A stretch of DNA of 64,000 nt from Aeriscardovia sp. (GCA_017965665.1 JAGCPN010000001.1:1-64000); one strand, 5' to 3'; shown: positions 10,286-20,100, numbered from the stretch's first letter. Made by a program: numbers and translations. The notes: generated by a model not told the origin, from the letters alone.

Positions 10286-10593
10286 TGGCTGCGAAAACTC
10301 AGGAATACTCCGTAGCTACCCTGCAGGCAAAGCCCAGCAAGGAGCTAAGCGAGGGCATAAAGAAGGCCAAGGAAGAGCTCTTCAATCTCAGGTTCCAGAG
10401 CGTCACTTCCACCCTCCCCAACCCCTCCAGGGTAAAGAAGCTGCACAAGGGCATCGCCCGCATGAACACCATCTTGAGGGAAAGGGAGCTGGGAATTATA
10501 GAAGAGCCCGCCCCCAAGGAAACTGACAAGGGCAAGAAGAAGAAGTCGACTTCCGAGGCGCACACCGACGCCAAAGATGCGGAGAAAGCATGA
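10285..10593 (+). CDS. rpmC: 50S ribosomal protein L29, with charged C-terminal extension
   Basis: A large-subunit protein at the tunnel exit. I start it at ATG 10285, which overlaps the rplP stop by one base (TAATG). The L29 core is recognisable: [20 protein letters not shown] and [20 protein letters not shown]. At 102 aa it is about 30 residues longer than typical L29. The surplus is a C-terminal Lys/Glu/Thr-rich tail ([20 protein letters not shown]) that is probably disordered. It overlaps rpsQ by 4 bases (ATGA). Confidence 0.94.
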   Translation: MAAKTQEYSVATLQAKPSKELSEGIKKAKEELFNLRFQSVTSTLPNPSRVKKLHKGIARMNTILRERELGIIEEPAPKETDKGKKKKSTSEAHTDAKDAEKA

Positions 10594-10862
10594 GCAAAGT
10601 GGAAAATAAAGAGCGCGCCGGGCGCAAGGTCCGCAGGGGGTATGTGGTTTCCGATTCCATGGACAAGACCATCACCGTGGCCCTCGAGCACAAAAGCGCC
10701 CACCCCCTCTACGGGAAGGTCGTGCGCTCTACCAGCAAGGTCAAGGCCCACAATCCCGAAAATGAGGCCCGCAAGGGAGACTTGGTCGTCATCATGGAGA
10801 CCCGCCCCCTGTCCAAGACCAAAAGATGGCGCCTGGTCAGAATAGTGGAACGCACCAAGTAG
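10590..10862 (+). CDS. rpsQ: 30S ribosomal protein S17
   Basis: An early-binding 16S rRNA protein with an OB fold. The 90-aa product has [19 protein letters not shown] near residue 13 and [20 protein letters not shown] near 64, both diagnostic. It starts in a 4-base overlap with rpmC and is followed after 23 bases by rplN with its own AAGGAG. Confidence 0.97.
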   Translation: MSKVENKERAGRKVRRGYVVSDSMDKTITVALEHKSAHPLYGKVVRSTSKVKAHNPENEARKGDLVVIMETRPLSKTKRWRLVRIVERTK

Positions 10863-10885
10863 TGCTTCAACTAAAGGAGAATTGA

Positions 10886-11254
10886 ATGATTCAACAAGAG
10901 TCACGTTTGCGTGTGGCTGACAACACCGGCGCCAAGGAGATTTTGACCATCCGCGTCCTGGGCGGTTCAAAGCGCCGCTATGCGGGTCTGGGAGACGTGA
11001 TAGTGGCGACCGTGAAGGACGCCATACCCGGGGGAGCCGTGAAGAAGGGGGACGTGGTCAAGGCGGTCGTAGTCAGATGCGACAAGGAAACCCGCCGCCG
11101 CGACGGATCCTACATCCGATTTGACGAGAACGCCGCCGTGATTCTCGGCAACGGCACCGAGCCCAAGGGCACGCGCATCTTCGGGCCGGTGGGCCGCGAA
11201 CTGCGCGAACGCAAATTCATGAAGATAGTTTCTCTAGCTCCGGAGGTGATCTAA
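10886..11254 (+). CDS. rplN: 50S ribosomal protein L14
   Basis: A large-subunit protein at the interface with the 30S subunit. The 122-aa product begins [19 protein letters not shown], the universal L14 start. It contains [20 protein letters not shown] and the C-terminal [24 protein letters not shown] stop is followed immediately by the TTG start of rplX. Confidence 0.98.
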   Translation: MIQQESRLRVADNTGAKEILTIRVLGGSKRRYAGLGDVIVATVKDAIPGGAVKKGDVVKAVVVRCDKETRRRDGSYIRFDENAAVILGNGTEPKGTRIFGPVGRELRERKFMKIVSLAPEVI

Positions 11255-11593
11255 TTGGTAGCCAAGCTCAGGAGCGGAGACCTGGTGCAGGTTATCTACG
11301 GCAAGGATCGCGGCAAGCAGGGCAAGATCCTGAGGGTCCTTCCCAACGGAAGGCTCGTGGTCGAGGGCGTGCAGATAGTCAAGAAGCACAAGCGCGCCCA
11401 GGAAGAGGGCCAGGAAGCCGGGATAGTGTCCCAGGAAGCCAGCATCGATAGGTCCAACGTCATGTTGGTGGATCCCGACAGCGGCAAGCCCACCAGGGTG
11501 GGGGTCTCTATAAAGCGCGAAGTGCGCGGAGGAAAAGTGAAGACCACCCGCACCCGCGTCAGCAAGAAGTCAGGTAAGGAGATCAAGGTATGA
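11255..11593 (+). CDS. rplX: 50S ribosomal protein L24
   Basis: An assembly-initiator protein with a KOW motif. It starts with TTG directly after the rplN stop with no gap. The 112-aa product contains the KOW segment [20 protein letters not shown] at the N-terminus, then [14 protein letters not shown] and [17 protein letters not shown]. It overlaps rplE by 4 bases. Confidence 0.96.
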   Translation: MVAKLRSGDLVQVIYGKDRGKQGKILRVLPNGRLVVEGVQIVKKHKRAQEEGQEAGIVSQEASIDRSNVMLVDPDSGKPTRVGVSIKREVRGGKVKTTRTRVSKKSGKEIKV

Positions 11594-12165
11594 GTGAAGT
11601 GGACCCTGCCGAATTGTTCGCTCGGCCTAGGCTGTACAGGGAATACAAAGACGAAGTGGTCCCTGCCCTCAAGGAACAGTTCAAGTATGCCAACCCCATG
11701 CAGATTCCTTCCATAGAGAAGGTCGTGGTGACCATGGCCCTGGGCGAAGCCGCGAGGGATTCCAAGCTCATCGAGGGGGCCGTCTCCGATCTGACCCTCA
11801 TAACCGGCCAGAAGCCCGCCATTTCCAAGGCCAGAAAGTCGGTGGCCCAGTTCCACCTGCGCAAGGGCCAGACCATAGGCGCCTTCGTCACCCTGCGCAA
11901 GGATATGATGTGGGAGTTTTTGGACCGCCTCATCACCCTGGCCATCCCCAGAATCCGCGACTTCAGGGGCCTGAGCCCCAAGCAGTTCGACGGCAGGGGG
12001 AATTACAACTTCGGCCTCACGGAGCAGTCAATGTTCCACGAGATCGATCCCGACAACATCGATCACCGCAGGGGAATGGACATAGCGATAGTCACTTCCG
12101 CCAGAACCGACGAAGAGGCCCGCTTCATGTTCAGGCGCCTCGGATTTCCTTTTAAGGAGGAATAG
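11590..12165 (+). CDS. rplE: 50S ribosomal protein L5
   Basis: It binds 5S rRNA in the central protuberance. The 191-aa product has the L5 signatures [20 protein letters not shown] near residue 38, [20 protein letters not shown] near 73, and the C-terminal [20 protein letters not shown]. The start ATG lies in a 4-base overlap with rplX. An AAGGAGGA just before the stop serves the next gene. Confidence 0.97.
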   Translation: MSEVDPAELFARPRLYREYKDEVVPALKEQFKYANPMQIPSIEKVVVTMALGEAARDSKLIEGAVSDLTLITGQKPAISKARKSVAQFHLRKGQTIGAFVTLRKDMMWEFLDRLITLAIPRIRDFRGLSPKQFDGRGNYNFGLTEQSMFHEIDPDNIDHRRGMDIAIVTSARTDEEARFMFRRLGFPFKEE

Positions 12166-12167
12166 AA

Positions 12168-12353
12168 TTGGCGAAAAAATCTCTTATAGCCAAGGCCAAG
12201 AGGAAGCCTAAGTTTCCCGTCCAGGCCTACACCCGCTGCCAGATCTGCGGCAGGCCCCACGCGGTTTACCGCGAGTTCGGGCTGTGCAGGATCTGCTTCC
12301 GCAACAAGGCCCACGAGGGCCAGCTGCCGGGAGTGATGAAGTCCAGCTGGTGA
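12168..12353 (+). CDS. rpsN: 30S ribosomal protein S14, zinc type
   Basis: The short (61 aa) zinc-binding form of S14, which sits in the 30S head. Two CxxC pairs are present (CQICG near residue 23 and CRICF near 39), so it is the C+ paralogue. Many actinobacteria also carry a longer zinc-free S14 elsewhere. It starts with TTG after AAGGAGGA. The C-terminal [11 protein letters not shown] is typical. Confidence 0.97.
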   Translation: MAKKSLIAKAKRKPKFPVQAYTRCQICGRPHAVYREFGLCRICFRNKAHEGQLPGVMKSSW

Positions 12354-12412
12354 CTTTGGGAACCATTGAAGGTCTATGCAAGTAGAAACCACAACGAGAA
12401 AGTTTTAGTTTT

Positions 12413-12811
12413 ATGACAATGACAGATCCAATCGCAGACATGCTGACCAGGATCCGCAACGCCTGCGCGGTGAAGCATGAGCAGGTGTCGATCCCCTATT
12501 CCAAGTTCAAGGAAGCCATAGCCGAAATCCTTAAGAGGGAAGGCTACATCGCTTCCCTCAGCGTCGAAGGCGAAGGCATTTCCAAGTCCCTCGTCCTCGG
12601 CCTCAAGTACACCTCCGCCGGGGAGAGCAGCATAAGGGGAATCAAGCGCGTCTCCAAGCCGGGATTGAGGAAGTACGCCAAGTCGGACAACCTCCCCAAG
12701 CCCCTCGGCGGCCTGGGCGTGGCGATTATTTCGACCAGCTCCGGACTTATGACGCAGAGAGAATGCCGCAAGCAAGGAATAGGCGGCGAAGTCGTCGCTT
12801 ACGTGTGGTGA
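12413..12811 (+). CDS. rpsH: 30S ribosomal protein S8
   Basis: A central-domain 16S rRNA-binding protein and, in some bacteria, the repressor of the spc operon. The 132-aa product begins [16 protein letters not shown] and ends with [20 protein letters not shown], both diagnostic. A 59-base gap separates it from rpsN, the widest within the cluster, and could hold an internal promoter. I cannot identify boxes there. Confidence 0.97.
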   Translation: MTMTDPIADMLTRIRNACAVKHEQVSIPYSKFKEAIAEILKREGYIASLSVEGEGISKSLVLGLKYTSAGESSIRGIKRVSKPGLRKYAKSDNLPKPLGGLGVAIISTSSGLMTQRECRKQGIGGEVVAYVW

Positions 12812-12820
12812 GGGGGCAAA

Positions 12821-13363
12821 ATGGCATCGCATATAGGTAGGCTCCCCATCGCCCTTCCCAAGGGCGTCGAAATCACCGTAGACGGGCGCAAAGTCACGGC
12901 CAAAGGGCCCAAGGGCTCCCAAGAGTGCATCATCCCCGAAGGAATTGAAATCAAAGAGGGCGACGGCGTCCTGCAGGTAGTGCCCGACGATCCCGGCGCC
13001 AAGGGCGCTTCCGCCCGCCACGGCCTGGCGCGCGCGCTTGTTGCCTCCGTCATCCAGGGCGTAAGCTCCGGCTTCAACAAGAAGCTCGAGATCATCGGGA
13101 CCGGCTACAAAGTCACGGCCAAAGGGCCGGATCTTGATTTCGCCCTCGGCTACTCGCACGACATCCCCGTCAAGGCTCCCGAAGGCATCACCTTCACTGT
13201 GGCCGACGCCACCCACTTGACGGTAAGCGGCATAAACAAGCAGCAGGTCGGCGAAGTTGCGGCTCAGATCCGCAAGCTCCGTCCCCCCGAGCCTTACAAG
13301 GGCAAGGGCATAAGATACGCCGGCGAGCACGTTCGCCGCAAGGCCGGAAAGGCTGGAAAGTAA
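12821..13363 (+). CDS. rplF: 50S ribosomal protein L6
   Basis: A two-domain protein near the factor-binding site of the large subunit. The 180-aa product begins [18 protein letters not shown] and shows the L6 signature [19 protein letters not shown] near the C-terminus, with [20 protein letters not shown] in the second domain. The stop TAA is followed directly by the rplR ATG. Confidence 0.97.
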   Translation: MASHIGRLPIALPKGVEITVDGRKVTAKGPKGSQECIIPEGIEIKEGDGVLQVVPDDPGAKGASARHGLARALVASVIQGVSSGFNKKLEIIGTGYKVTAKGPDLDFALGYSHDIPVKAPEGITFTVADATHLTVSGINKQQVGEVAAQIRKLRPPEPYKGKGIRYAGEHVRRKAGKAGK

Positions 13364-13735
13364 ATGTCGGTCAAGGTTCTTGGCAAGGGCGCTTTGGCAG
13401 CCCGCCGCCGCAGGCATGTAAGCATCAGGAAAAAGGTTTCAGGCACGCCCGAAAAGCCCCGCCTGGTAGTGACCCGCTCCAACCGCAACATCGTGGCCCA
13501 GATGGTCGACGACGTGCACGGAGTGACCGTAGTGAGCGCCTCCACCCTCCAGTCTTCTTTCAAGGACTTTGAAGGGACCAAGGTGGAAGCCGCCAAGAAG
13601 GTCGGGCTCATCCTGGCCGGAAAGGCGAAGGAGGCAGGAATCGACTCTGCAGTTTTTGACCGCAACGGGTACAAGTACCATGGCCGCGTCGCGGCGCTTG
13701 CAGACGGTGCGCGCGAAGGAGGACTGAAGATATGA
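13364..13735 (+). CDS. rplR: 50S ribosomal protein L18
   Basis: It binds 5S rRNA with L5. The 123-aa product has the basic N-terminal segment [20 protein letters not shown], then [20 protein letters not shown] and the terminal [20 protein letters not shown] motif. The gene abuts rplF and overlaps rpsE by 4 bases. Confidence 0.97.
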   Translation: MSVKVLGKGALAARRRRHVSIRKKVSGTPEKPRLVVTRSNRNIVAQMVDDVHGVTVVSASTLQSSFKDFEGTKVEAAKKVGLILAGKAKEAGIDSAVFDRNGYKYHGRVAALADGAREGGLKI

Positions 13736-14427
13736 CAGAAGAAGTCAAGGACGAGGCCGAAGAGGTTTCCCCCGCTTCCGCTGCCCAGGAGGAAGAGGCT
13801 CCGGACCGCAAGGACGCGGGGCGCCGCCGCAGGCGCAGGAGCGCCCGCAAAGAGCGCTCTGAGGCCAAAGACGAGCTCATGAGCAGGGTCGTGTCCATAA
13901 ACCGCGTTTCCAAGACCCACAAGGGCGGAAGGACTATGAGCTTTGCCGCACTGGTAGTGGTCGGAGACGGAAAGGGCACCGTGGGCGCCGGCACCGGCAA
14001 GAGCAGGGAGGTCCCCGCCGCCATAGCGAAGGCGGAGTCCGAAGCGAAGAAGAACATGATAAGCGTGTGCAGGCTACGCGGATCCATCCCCGAGCCTGTC
14101 ATGGGCCACGATTCTGCCGGCAAGGTCCTCCTCAAGCCCGCCGCCCCCGGCACCGGCGTCATCGCCGGCGGATCCGTCCGCGCCGTTTTGGAGTGCGCCG
14201 GCATTTCCGACATTCTGACCAAGTCCATGGGATCTTCCAACCCCATAAACACCGTGAGGGCCACCATCGACGCCCTAGAGCAGCTGGAGGACCCGATCGA
14301 AATCGCCAACCGCAGGGGCCTCACTCTCCGCGAGGTAGCTCCGGCCAGCATACTGCACGCCATGCAGGACGAGCGGGATGCCGCCAAGAAGGAAAGCTCC
14401 GAGTACAAGGGAGGTGAAGCCGAGTGA
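13732..14427 (+). CDS. rpsE: 30S ribosomal protein S5, extended N-terminus
   Basis: It acts in mRNA unwinding and translational accuracy at the entry channel. The conserved S5 fold spans about residues 45-215: [39 protein letters not shown], and [20 protein letters not shown]. At 231 aa it is longer than the usual 165-200. The first 45 residues are a Glu/Ala-rich then Arg/Lys-rich extension. It overlaps rpmD by 4 bases. Confidence 0.96.
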   Translation: MTEEVKDEAEEVSPASAAQEEEAPDRKDAGRRRRRRSARKERSEAKDELMSRVVSINRVSKTHKGGRTMSFAALVVVGDGKGTVGAGTGKSREVPAAIAKAESEAKKNMISVCRLRGSIPEPVMGHDSAGKVLLKPAAPGTGVIAGGSVRAVLECAGISDILTKSMGSSNPINTVRATIDALEQLEDPIEIANRRGLTLREVAPASILHAMQDERDAAKKESSEYKGGEAE

Positions 14428-14606
14428 AAAAGCTGGTCATAACTCTCACCAAGGGCTTTTCCGGCTGCACCAAGAGGCAGAAAGACACCGCCCTCTCTCT
14501 CGGGCTTCACCGCATAGGGCAGAGCGTTGAGGTGGAAGACACCCCGGTTTACCGCGGGATGCTGAGGATAGTGGCCCATCTCACCCGCGTGGAGGAAAAG
14601 CAATGA
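14424..14606 (+). CDS. rpmD: 50S ribosomal protein L30
   Basis: A small large-subunit protein. The 60-aa product starts with GTG and reads [20 protein letters not shown], later [16 protein letters not shown], with the typical L30 length. It sits between rpsE and rplO with 4-base overlaps on both sides. Confidence 0.95.
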   Translation: MKKLVITLTKGFSGCTKRQKDTALSLGLHRIGQSVEVEDTPVYRGMLRIVAHLTRVEEKQ

Positions 14607-15055
14607 CAGACAAAATCCTGCAGATAAACGATCTTCATCCGGCTCCGGGAGCCAAGAAGGCGCCCCAGCGCGTGGGCAGGGGCGAAGGATCCAAGGGCAA
14701 GACTTCCGGAAGGGGCACCAAGGGAACCAAGGCCCGCTACCAGGTGCGGCCCGGATTTGAAGGAGGGGCCCTGCCCCTCTACATGCGCCTCCCCAAAAAG
14801 AGGGGGTTCAAGAGCCCCTTCCACAAGGAGTACCTGGCGATCAACCTTTCCACCCTCTCCCGCCTCTTCCCCGACGGCGGGCAGATAGATGAAGAGGCTC
14901 TGGAGAACGCCGGAGTTCTGCGCCGCGGCCAGGTTCCCAAGATTTTGGCCGAAGGCGAAGCGAGCGCAGCCTTCAGCGTAAAGGGCGTCAGGACCTCCGC
15001 AGCCGCCGCTGAAAAGATTAAGGCAGCAGGCGGAAGCGTAGAAGAATCCAAATAA
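14603..15055 (+). CDS. rplO: 50S ribosomal protein L15
   Basis: A late-assembling large-subunit protein. The 150-aa product shows PAPGAKKAPQRVGRGEGSKG and the GRGTKGTKARYQVRPGFEGG region with a Gly/Arg/Lys-rich N-terminal arm, then LPLYMRLPKKRGFKSPF. It is the last gene before an inverted repeat that separates the ribosomal protein genes from secY. Confidence 0.96.
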   Translation: MTDKILQINDLHPAPGAKKAPQRVGRGEGSKGKTSGRGTKGTKARYQVRPGFEGGALPLYMRLPKKRGFKSPFHKEYLAINLSTLSRLFPDGGQIDEEALENAGVLRRGQVPKILAEGEASAAFSVKGVRTSAAAAEKIKAAGGSVEESK

Positions 15056-15056
15056 T

Positions 15057-15104
15057 ACAAAAACTCTCGTTATAGTTGTATTGCTAGCGAGAGTTTTTGT
15101 ATTT
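15057..15104 (+). terminator. Long inverted repeat, probable terminator between rplO and secY
   Basis: Perfect 13-base arms (ACAAAAACTCTCG at 15057-15069 and its complement at 15088-15100) flank an 18-base loop and are followed by ATTTTT. It starts 2 bases after the rplO stop. The stem is only moderately GC-rich, so it may terminate partially and attenuate secY-adk. Confidence 0.7.
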
Positions 15105-15130
15105 TTAATTCCGGATGACTAGGAGAGAAC

Positions 15131-16465
15131 TTGAGGACGCTGATTCAGGCCTTTCGAACTAAAGAGCTGAGAAATAAGATCCTTTTTACCATAGGCATAA
15201 TAATTATCTACCGAATTGGCGCCTACATCCCCACTCCGGGAGTGGACTACAGGGTGATTCACGCCTGCCTGGCCAAGACTTCGAGCATCAACTTTGTGAG
15301 CCTCATAAACCTGTTTTCGGGGGGCTCCCTTTTGCAGCTCTCCGTCTTCGCCCTCGGGATCATGCCTTATATCACGGCATCCATCGTGGTGGAGCTTTTG
15401 AGGGCGGTAATACCGCGCTTTGAGGCCCTGCACAGGGAAGGCCAGGCCGGAGAGGCCAAGCTCACCCAGTACACCAGGTACATGACCATAGGCCTGGCGG
15501 TCCTCCAGTCGGCCACCATAATCGTCACGGCCAGGAGCGGCGCCCTGTTTAATTATTCGTGTTCCCAGAGCGTGATCCCCAACAGCTCCATATTCTCTCT
15601 GATTTTGATGGTGCTGGTGATGACCGGGGGCACCGGCCTGATAATGTGGATGGCAGAGCTCATAACCGAAAAGGGCATAGGGCAGGGGATGAGCGTGCTC
15701 ATCTTCATCTCCATCTGCGCGGGCTTTCTCCCCAAGCTCTGGGATATCGGCCGCTACGACAACTGGCTCAAGTTCTCCATAGTCCTGGCCGTCCTGATTG
15801 CCGTCATAATCTTTGTAATCTTTGTAGAGCAGTCCCAGAGAAGGGTCCCCGTCCAGTACACCAGGCGCATGATAGGGCGGAAGATGTACGGGGGCACTTC
15901 CACCTACATTCCGCTGAAGATAAACATGTCGGGAGTAATTCCCCCCATCTTCGCCTCTTCCATCCTGGCCATCCCGACCCTCATAGCCCAGTTCGGCAAC
16001 ACCAAGCAGAGCTGGGTCAAGTGGGTCGATCAGAACCTGGGGGTGACGACTTCGGCGTGGTATATAGTCCTCTACGCCTTCATGATCATCTTCTTCACAT
16101 TCTTCTACGCCTCCATTACCTTCAACAGCAATGACATCGCAGACGACATGAAGGAGTACGGAGGGTTTGTGCCGGGCATCCGCGCAGGATACGAAACCAG
16201 CAGGTATCTCTCGTTTGTGATGGACCGGCTGGACACCGTCGGATCCATCTACCTGCTCTTTGTATGTCTGATTCCCACAATGCTCATAAGGGCGCTGGAT
16301 CTGGGAAGCAGCCTCCCATTCGGGGGGACCACGATTCTGATTATTGCGGGCGTGGGCCTGGATACCCTGCGCCAGGCGGCGGCGCAGGTGCGCCAGTTCC
16401 AGTACAAGGGCTTTTTGGTTCCCAAGGCGGTCCCCTCCGAGCCAATTCCCGTTGAAAGCGAATGA
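15131..16465 (+). CDS. secY: Preprotein translocase subunit SecY
   Basis: The central pore of the Sec translocon in the plasma membrane. The 444-aa product has ten hydrophobic segments and SecY landmarks: KILFTIGIIIIYRIGAYIPT at the first helix, PYITASIVVELLRAVIPRFE near residue 80, and EYGGFVPGIRAGYETSRYL in the region before helix 9. It begins with TTG 9 bases after AGGAG. It overlaps adk by 4 bases, the conserved secY-adk pairing. Confidence 0.97.
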   Translation: MRTLIQAFRTKELRNKILFTIGIIIIYRIGAYIPTPGVDYRVIHACLAKTSSINFVSLINLFSGGSLLQLSVFALGIMPYITASIVVELLRAVIPRFEALHREGQAGEAKLTQYTRYMTIGLAVLQSATIIVTARSGALFNYSCSQSVIPNSSIFSLILMVLVMTGGTGLIMWMAELITEKGIGQGMSVLIFISICAGFLPKLWDIGRYDNWLKFSIVLAVLIAVIIFVIFVEQSQRRVPVQYTRRMIGRKMYGGTSTYIPLKINMSGVIPPIFASSILAIPTLIAQFGNTKQSWVKWVDQNLGVTTSAWYIVLYAFMIIFFTFFYASITFNSNDIADDMKEYGGFVPGIRAGYETSRYLSFVMDRLDTVGSIYLLFVCLIPTMLIRALDLGSSLPFGGTTILIIAGVGLDTLRQAAAQVRQFQYKGFLVPKAVPSEPIPVESE

Positions 16466-17037
16466 AAGGAAAAATGAACCTTATAATCATGGGGCCCCAG
16501 GGAGTGGGCAAGGGCGCTCAGTCCGACGATTTGGCCGGAATCTACGCCATCCCCCACATCTCTACCGGGGAAATCTTTCGCAAAAACATAGCGGAAAAGA
16601 CAGAACTTGGTAAAAAAGTCTCCTCTTACATAGAGAAGGGGGAGCTGGTGCCCGACGAAGTGACGAGCGCCATGGTGTTCGACCGCCTCAGCCAGGCGGA
16701 TGCCCAAAAGGGCTGGATTTTGGACGGCTACCCCAGAAACGCCAGGCAGAGCGAGGATCTGGACGAATGGCTTTCAAAGCATGCCCAAAAACTCGACGCC
16801 GTCATTCTCCTGGAAGCCAGCGCGGAACTCATTGCCAGCCGGATTCAAAAGCGCATCCGCGAAGAAGGGCGCAGCGACGACAATCCGGACGCGATAGCCG
16901 AAAGGCTGGCAATTTACGCCCGCGAGACCAAACCCCTCATCGACTACTACAGCCAAAAGGGGCTTTTGAAGAGGGTAGACGCCGAAGGGACCGTCCCGGA
17001 AGTGACGGCCCGGATTCGGGAAGCTATAGAAAAATAA
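16462..17037 (+). CDS. adk: Adenylate kinase, short-LID type
   Basis: It interconverts AMP + ATP and two ADP in the cytoplasm. The P-loop is GPQGVGKGAQ near residue 11, followed by ISTGEIFRKNIAEKTELG and the nucleotide-binding WILDGYPRNARQ. The LID is short, running from RIQKRIREEGRSDDNPDAIA directly to the C-terminal part, with no zinc cysteines, the form usual in actinobacteria. ATG 16462 overlaps secY by 4 bases. A second in-frame ATG at 16474 (MNLIIMGPQG) is an equally reasonable start. The P-loop ends in Ala-Gln rather than the usual Thr-Gln. Confidence 0.94.
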   Translation: MKGKMNLIIMGPQGVGKGAQSDDLAGIYAIPHISTGEIFRKNIAEKTELGKKVSSYIEKGELVPDEVTSAMVFDRLSQADAQKGWILDGYPRNARQSEDLDEWLSKHAQKLDAVILLEASAELIASRIQKRIREEGRSDDNPDAIAERLAIYARETKPLIDYYSQKGLLKRVDAEGTVPEVTARIREAIEK

Positions 17038-17109
17038 GATTTTTTTGTAGTAGAGTAGTTTAGAAGTGTGTGTGCACGTAGGAACTCTTTTCAGAGACTG
17101 TGAGGGAAT

Positions 17110-17328
17110 ATGTCAAAAGATGGCGTGATAGAAGTCGAGGGCAAAGTCGTAGAGGCGCTGCCTAACGCGATGTTTCGAGTCGAGCTTGAAAATAAGCACA
17201 TAGTGCTCGCCACCATCTCCGGCAAAGTCAGGAAAAACTACATCCGCATCCTCCCCCAGGACAGGGTCGTAATCGAAATGAGCCCCTACGATCTGACCCG
17301 TGGACGCATCACTTATCGTTACAAGTAA
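17110..17328 (+). CDS. infA: Translation initiation factor IF-1
   Basis: A small OB-fold factor that occupies the ribosomal A site during initiation. The 72-aa product matches IF-1 along its whole length ([52 protein letters not shown]). It is followed after 10 bases by rpmJ. The 72-base gap after adk may contain a separate promoter. Confidence 0.98.
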   Translation: MSKDGVIEVEGKVVEALPNAMFRVELENKHIVLATISGKVRKNYIRILPQDRVVIEMSPYDLTRGRITYRYK

Positions 17329-17338
17329 AGGTAAACCC

Positions 17339-17452
17339 ATGAAAGTCAAACCAAGTGTCAAACGAATTTGCAGCCACTGCCGCATAATTCGCCGCCATGG
17401 AATAGTCATGGTGATTTGCACCAATCCCCGTCACAAGCAGAGGCAGGGATAG
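17339..17452 (+). CDS. rpmJ: 50S ribosomal protein L36, zinc type
   Basis: A 37-aa large-subunit protein. The frame reads [20 protein letters not shown] and ends [11 protein letters not shown], with the Cys-x2-Cys...Cys...His zinc ligands of the C+ form. It lies between infA and rpsM, the standard order, and follows AAAGG. Confidence 0.96.
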   Translation: MKVKPSVKRICSHCRIIRRHGIVMVICTNPRHKQRQG

Positions 17453-17587
17453 TTCTTTCGCGCTTTGCGAAAAATAAGGCATCAACCGCTTAAAGGTCTT
17501 CCTTTTTGTACCTCAGGCACGGAGGCTTGAGCCGCCCGGCGGGCGGAAGGTTGGTGCATGACCTCCGTATACAGGAAAGACAACGAA

Positions 17588-17965
17588 ATGGCACGTCTTG
17601 CCGGAGTTGATATCCCCAATGGAAAAAGGATCGAGATAGCCCTCACCTATATTTACGGCATAGGGCGCACCCGCGCCAAGGAAACCCTGGAGGCTACCGG
17701 GGTAAATCCCGACACCCGGGTAAAAGATCTTACCGAGGATCAGCTAATCACCCTGCGTGATTATTTAGAGAACCATTACAAGATAGAAGGGGATCTTCGC
17801 CGAGAGGTAGAGGCGGACATACGCCGCAAGATCCAAATCAATTGCTACCAGGGCCTCCGCTGGAGGCACCACCTGCCCGTGCGCGGCCAGCGCACCAAGA
17901 CCAACGCGCGCACCCGCAAGGGCGTCAGGCACACTGTGGCTGGCAAGAAGAAAGCCACAAAGTAA
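17588..17965 (+). CDS. rpsM: 30S ribosomal protein S13
   Basis: A 30S head protein that contacts the P-site tRNA and the 50S subunit. I start it at ATG 17588 ([20 protein letters not shown]) to match the family; an upstream ATG at 17558 adds 10 unrelated residues. At 125 aa it has the helix-two-turn-helix region [17 protein letters not shown] and the C-terminal [20 protein letters not shown]. The 135-base leader contains a GC-rich hairpin (CCGCCC/GGGCGG near 17532-17548). Confidence 0.96.
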   Translation: MARLAGVDIPNGKRIEIALTYIYGIGRTRAKETLEATGVNPDTRVKDLTEDQLITLRDYLENHYKIEGDLRREVEADIRRKIQINCYQGLRWRHHLPVRGQRTKTNARTRKGVRHTVAGKKKATK

Positions 17966-17994
17966 TTATTTTGGCAATTGAGGAATGAGGATTC

Positions 17995-18393
17995 ATGGCT
18001 ACTTCTAAACAATCTGTGCACAAGACCAAGCACAGGGTCCACAAGTCCGTCCCACTGGGGCAGGCCCACATCAAGTCCACCTTCAACAACACGATAGTCT
18101 CCATCACCGATCCCACCGGAGCCGTGCTTGCCTGGGCCACCGGCGGCGACGTCGGCTTCAAGGGATCGCGCAAGTCCACGCCCTTTGCCGCCGGAATGGT
18201 GGCGGAAGCTGCGGCCCGCAAGGCCATGGAGCAAGGCGTCAGGAAGGTCGACGTCTTCGTCAAAGGTCCGGGATCCGGAAGGGAGACCGCCATCCGCTCC
18301 CTCCAGTCTGCAGGCCTGGAAGTCGGATCCATAACCGACGTCACCCCTCAGGCCTACAACGGCGTGAGGCCCCCGAAGCGCCGCCGTGTCTAA
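17995..18393 (+). CDS. rpsK: 30S ribosomal protein S11
   Basis: A 30S platform protein near the E site. The 132-aa product contains [20 protein letters not shown] near residue 23, [20 protein letters not shown], and the terminal [21 protein letters not shown], all diagnostic. It lies 29 bases after rpsM and 72 bases before rpoA. Confidence 0.97.
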   Translation: MATSKQSVHKTKHRVHKSVPLGQAHIKSTFNNTIVSITDPTGAVLAWATGGDVGFKGSRKSTPFAAGMVAEAAARKAMEQGVRKVDVFVKGPGSGRETAIRSLQSAGLEVGSITDVTPQAYNGVRPPKRRRV

Positions 18394-18465
18394 TTTGTAC
18401 AAGAGAAATCTGGCTAACAGTATTGGCCGGCCCGCCTCCGACCCAGATCGAAAGGATTGAAAAAG

Positions 18466-19473
18466 GTGCTTATTGCACAACGTCCGACAGTGGTTGAGAC
18501 AGAAATCTCTCCCCAACGATCATGTTTTACCATTGAACCGCTAGAGCCCGGATTTGGTTACACTTTAGGCAATTCGCTTCGCAGAGTCCTCATGAGCTCC
18601 ATACCTGGGGCTGCCGTCACTTCCATACGCATAGCCGACGTCCTGCATGAGTTTTCGACCATCAAAGGCGTAAAGGAAGATGTGACAGAGCTTATCTTGA
18701 ATATCAAGAATATAGCCCTGACCAACGAATACGACGAGCCCGTGGTAATGTACCTGCACAAGAGCGGCCCCGGGGAGGTCACGGCCGGGGACATAACCCC
18801 GCCCGCCGGAGTCACGATTTGCAACCCTGACCAGCATCTGGCCACCTTGGCCGAAGACGGCGCGCTCGAGATGGAATTTACGGTGGAGAGAGGGAGAGGA
18901 TACGTCTCTGCCGATCAGAATGAGCAGGAAGGGCAGGAAATCGGGCGCATTCCGATAGACTCCATCTATTCTCCCGTGCTGAAAGTCAGCTACAAGGTCG
19001 AGGCCACCAGGGTCGAACAGCGCACTGATTTCGACCGTCTGATAATAGACGTGGAAACCAAGCCCTCCATTTCCCCCAGGGACGCCCTGGCCTCCGCAGG
19101 CTCTACGCTTGTGGAGCTTTTCGGGCTGTGCAAGGAGCTAAACAGCTCGGCCGAGGGAGTAGAGCTGGGTTCCAACCGCGGATCCTACAGTGGACAGGAA
19201 GTCGTGATGCCCATAGAGAACCTCAACCTGACGCAGCGCTCTTACAACTGCCTCAGGCGCGAAGGCATCTACACTGTCGAGCAGCTGCTTAGTCACAGCG
19301 AACAGGATCTGCTCGAGATTCGCAATTTCGGCACCAAATCCGTCGACGAGCTGAAAGAAAAGCTGGCTGAGATGGGCTTGTCTCTTAGGCCCTCCTCCGA
19401 AGGCTTCGACAGGGGGGAGCTTGAAAAGGATATGTCTTTTTACAGCCCAGAAGACAACGATGAGAATATGTAA
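18466..19473 (+). CDS. rpoA: RNA polymerase alpha subunit
   Basis: The assembly platform of RNA polymerase. I choose GTG 18466 ([19 protein letters not shown]), 9 bases after AAAGGA, rather than the TTG at 18457, which touches that Shine-Dalgarno; the N-terminus then matches other actinobacterial alphas. The product is 335 aa. The N-terminal domain contains [20 protein letters not shown] near residue 21, and the C-terminal domain contains [20 protein letters not shown] and [19 protein letters not shown], used for DNA and activator contacts. The tail is acidic. Confidence 0.97.
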   Translation: MLIAQRPTVVETEISPQRSCFTIEPLEPGFGYTLGNSLRRVLMSSIPGAAVTSIRIADVLHEFSTIKGVKEDVTELILNIKNIALTNEYDEPVVMYLHKSGPGEVTAGDITPPAGVTICNPDQHLATLAEDGALEMEFTVERGRGYVSADQNEQEGQEIGRIPIDSIYSPVLKVSYKVEATRVEQRTDFDRLIIDVETKPSISPRDALASAGSTLVELFGLCKELNSSAEGVELGSNRGSYSGQEVVMPIENLNLTQRSYNCLRREGIYTVEQLLSHSEQDLLEIRNFGTKSVDELKEKLAEMGLSLRPSSEGFDRGELEKDMSFYSPEDNDENM

Positions 19474-19491
19474 TCTCTAAAAGGAGAGATA

Positions 19492-20049
19492 ATGCCACAA
19501 CCGAAAAAAGGCCCGCGCCTGGCTTCCAGCCCTGCCCATGAGAGGCTCATGCTCGCCAATATGGCCACCAGCCTCTTCAGGCATGAAGAGATAACCACCA
19601 CCCTCAAGCGCGCCAAGAGGCTCCAGCCACTGGCCGAAAGGCTCATAACCTTTGCCAAAGGCGGGACCCTCGCAGATCGCAGGAGGGTGATGCGCCTCAT
19701 CAGGGACAAATCCGTGGTCCACAAGCTTTTCACCGACATCGCCGACCGCATGGAAGGGCGTGAAGGAGGGTACACGAGGATAGTCAAAATCTCTCCCCGC
19801 GTGGGCGACAACGCTCCTATGGCCATAATCAGCCTTGTGACGACCGAAAGCCCCAAAGCCGCTTCCCTCAAAGAAGCCGAGACCGCCGTTAAATTGGCGG
19901 AGGATGCCGCAGCCATGAGCGAAGAAAAGCCCATGGAGGATGCAGGTGAAGCCGTTAGGGAAGAGACTGCTGAAGAGGCTGAGGAAAAATCCGAAGCCGA
20001 GGCAGAGGCTAAGCCTGAAGAAGAGAAGCCGGAAGGCAAAGAAGAGTAA
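19492..20049 (+). CDS. rplQ: 50S ribosomal protein L17, acidic C-terminal extension
   Basis: A large-subunit protein near the tunnel exit. The L17 fold occupies about residues 1-120: [40 protein letters not shown] and [20 protein letters not shown]. The last 65 residues are a Glu/Ala/Lys-rich tail ([20 protein letters not shown]...) that brings the length to 185 aa against roughly 120-130 in most bacteria. The gene ends the alpha operon and is followed by a terminator. Confidence 0.95.
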   Translation: MPQPKKGPRLASSPAHERLMLANMATSLFRHEEITTTLKRAKRLQPLAERLITFAKGGTLADRRRVMRLIRDKSVVHKLFTDIADRMEGREGGYTRIVKISPRVGDNAPMAIISLVTTESPKAASLKEAETAVKLAEDAAAMSEEKPMEDAGEAVREETAEEAEEKSEAEAEAKPEEEKPEGKEE

Positions 20050-20064
20050 GGTTTTTTGCCTCAA

Positions 20065-20089
20065 GGGGGGGTTTGCCCCCCCTTTTTTT
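20065..20089 (+). terminator. Intrinsic terminator of the rpoA-rplQ operon
   Basis: Seven G, loop TTTG, seven C, then seven T. The T-run leads directly into TATTAT, a candidate -10 box for truA, so terminator and next promoter are fused. Confidence 0.93.
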
Positions 20090-20100
20090 ATTATTGAATT

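Noticed and set aside
18457..18465. TTG at 18457 as the rpoA start
   Set aside because: It directly abuts the AAAGGA ribosome-binding site; GTG 18466 has proper spacing and gives the conserved MLIAQRPT N-terminus.
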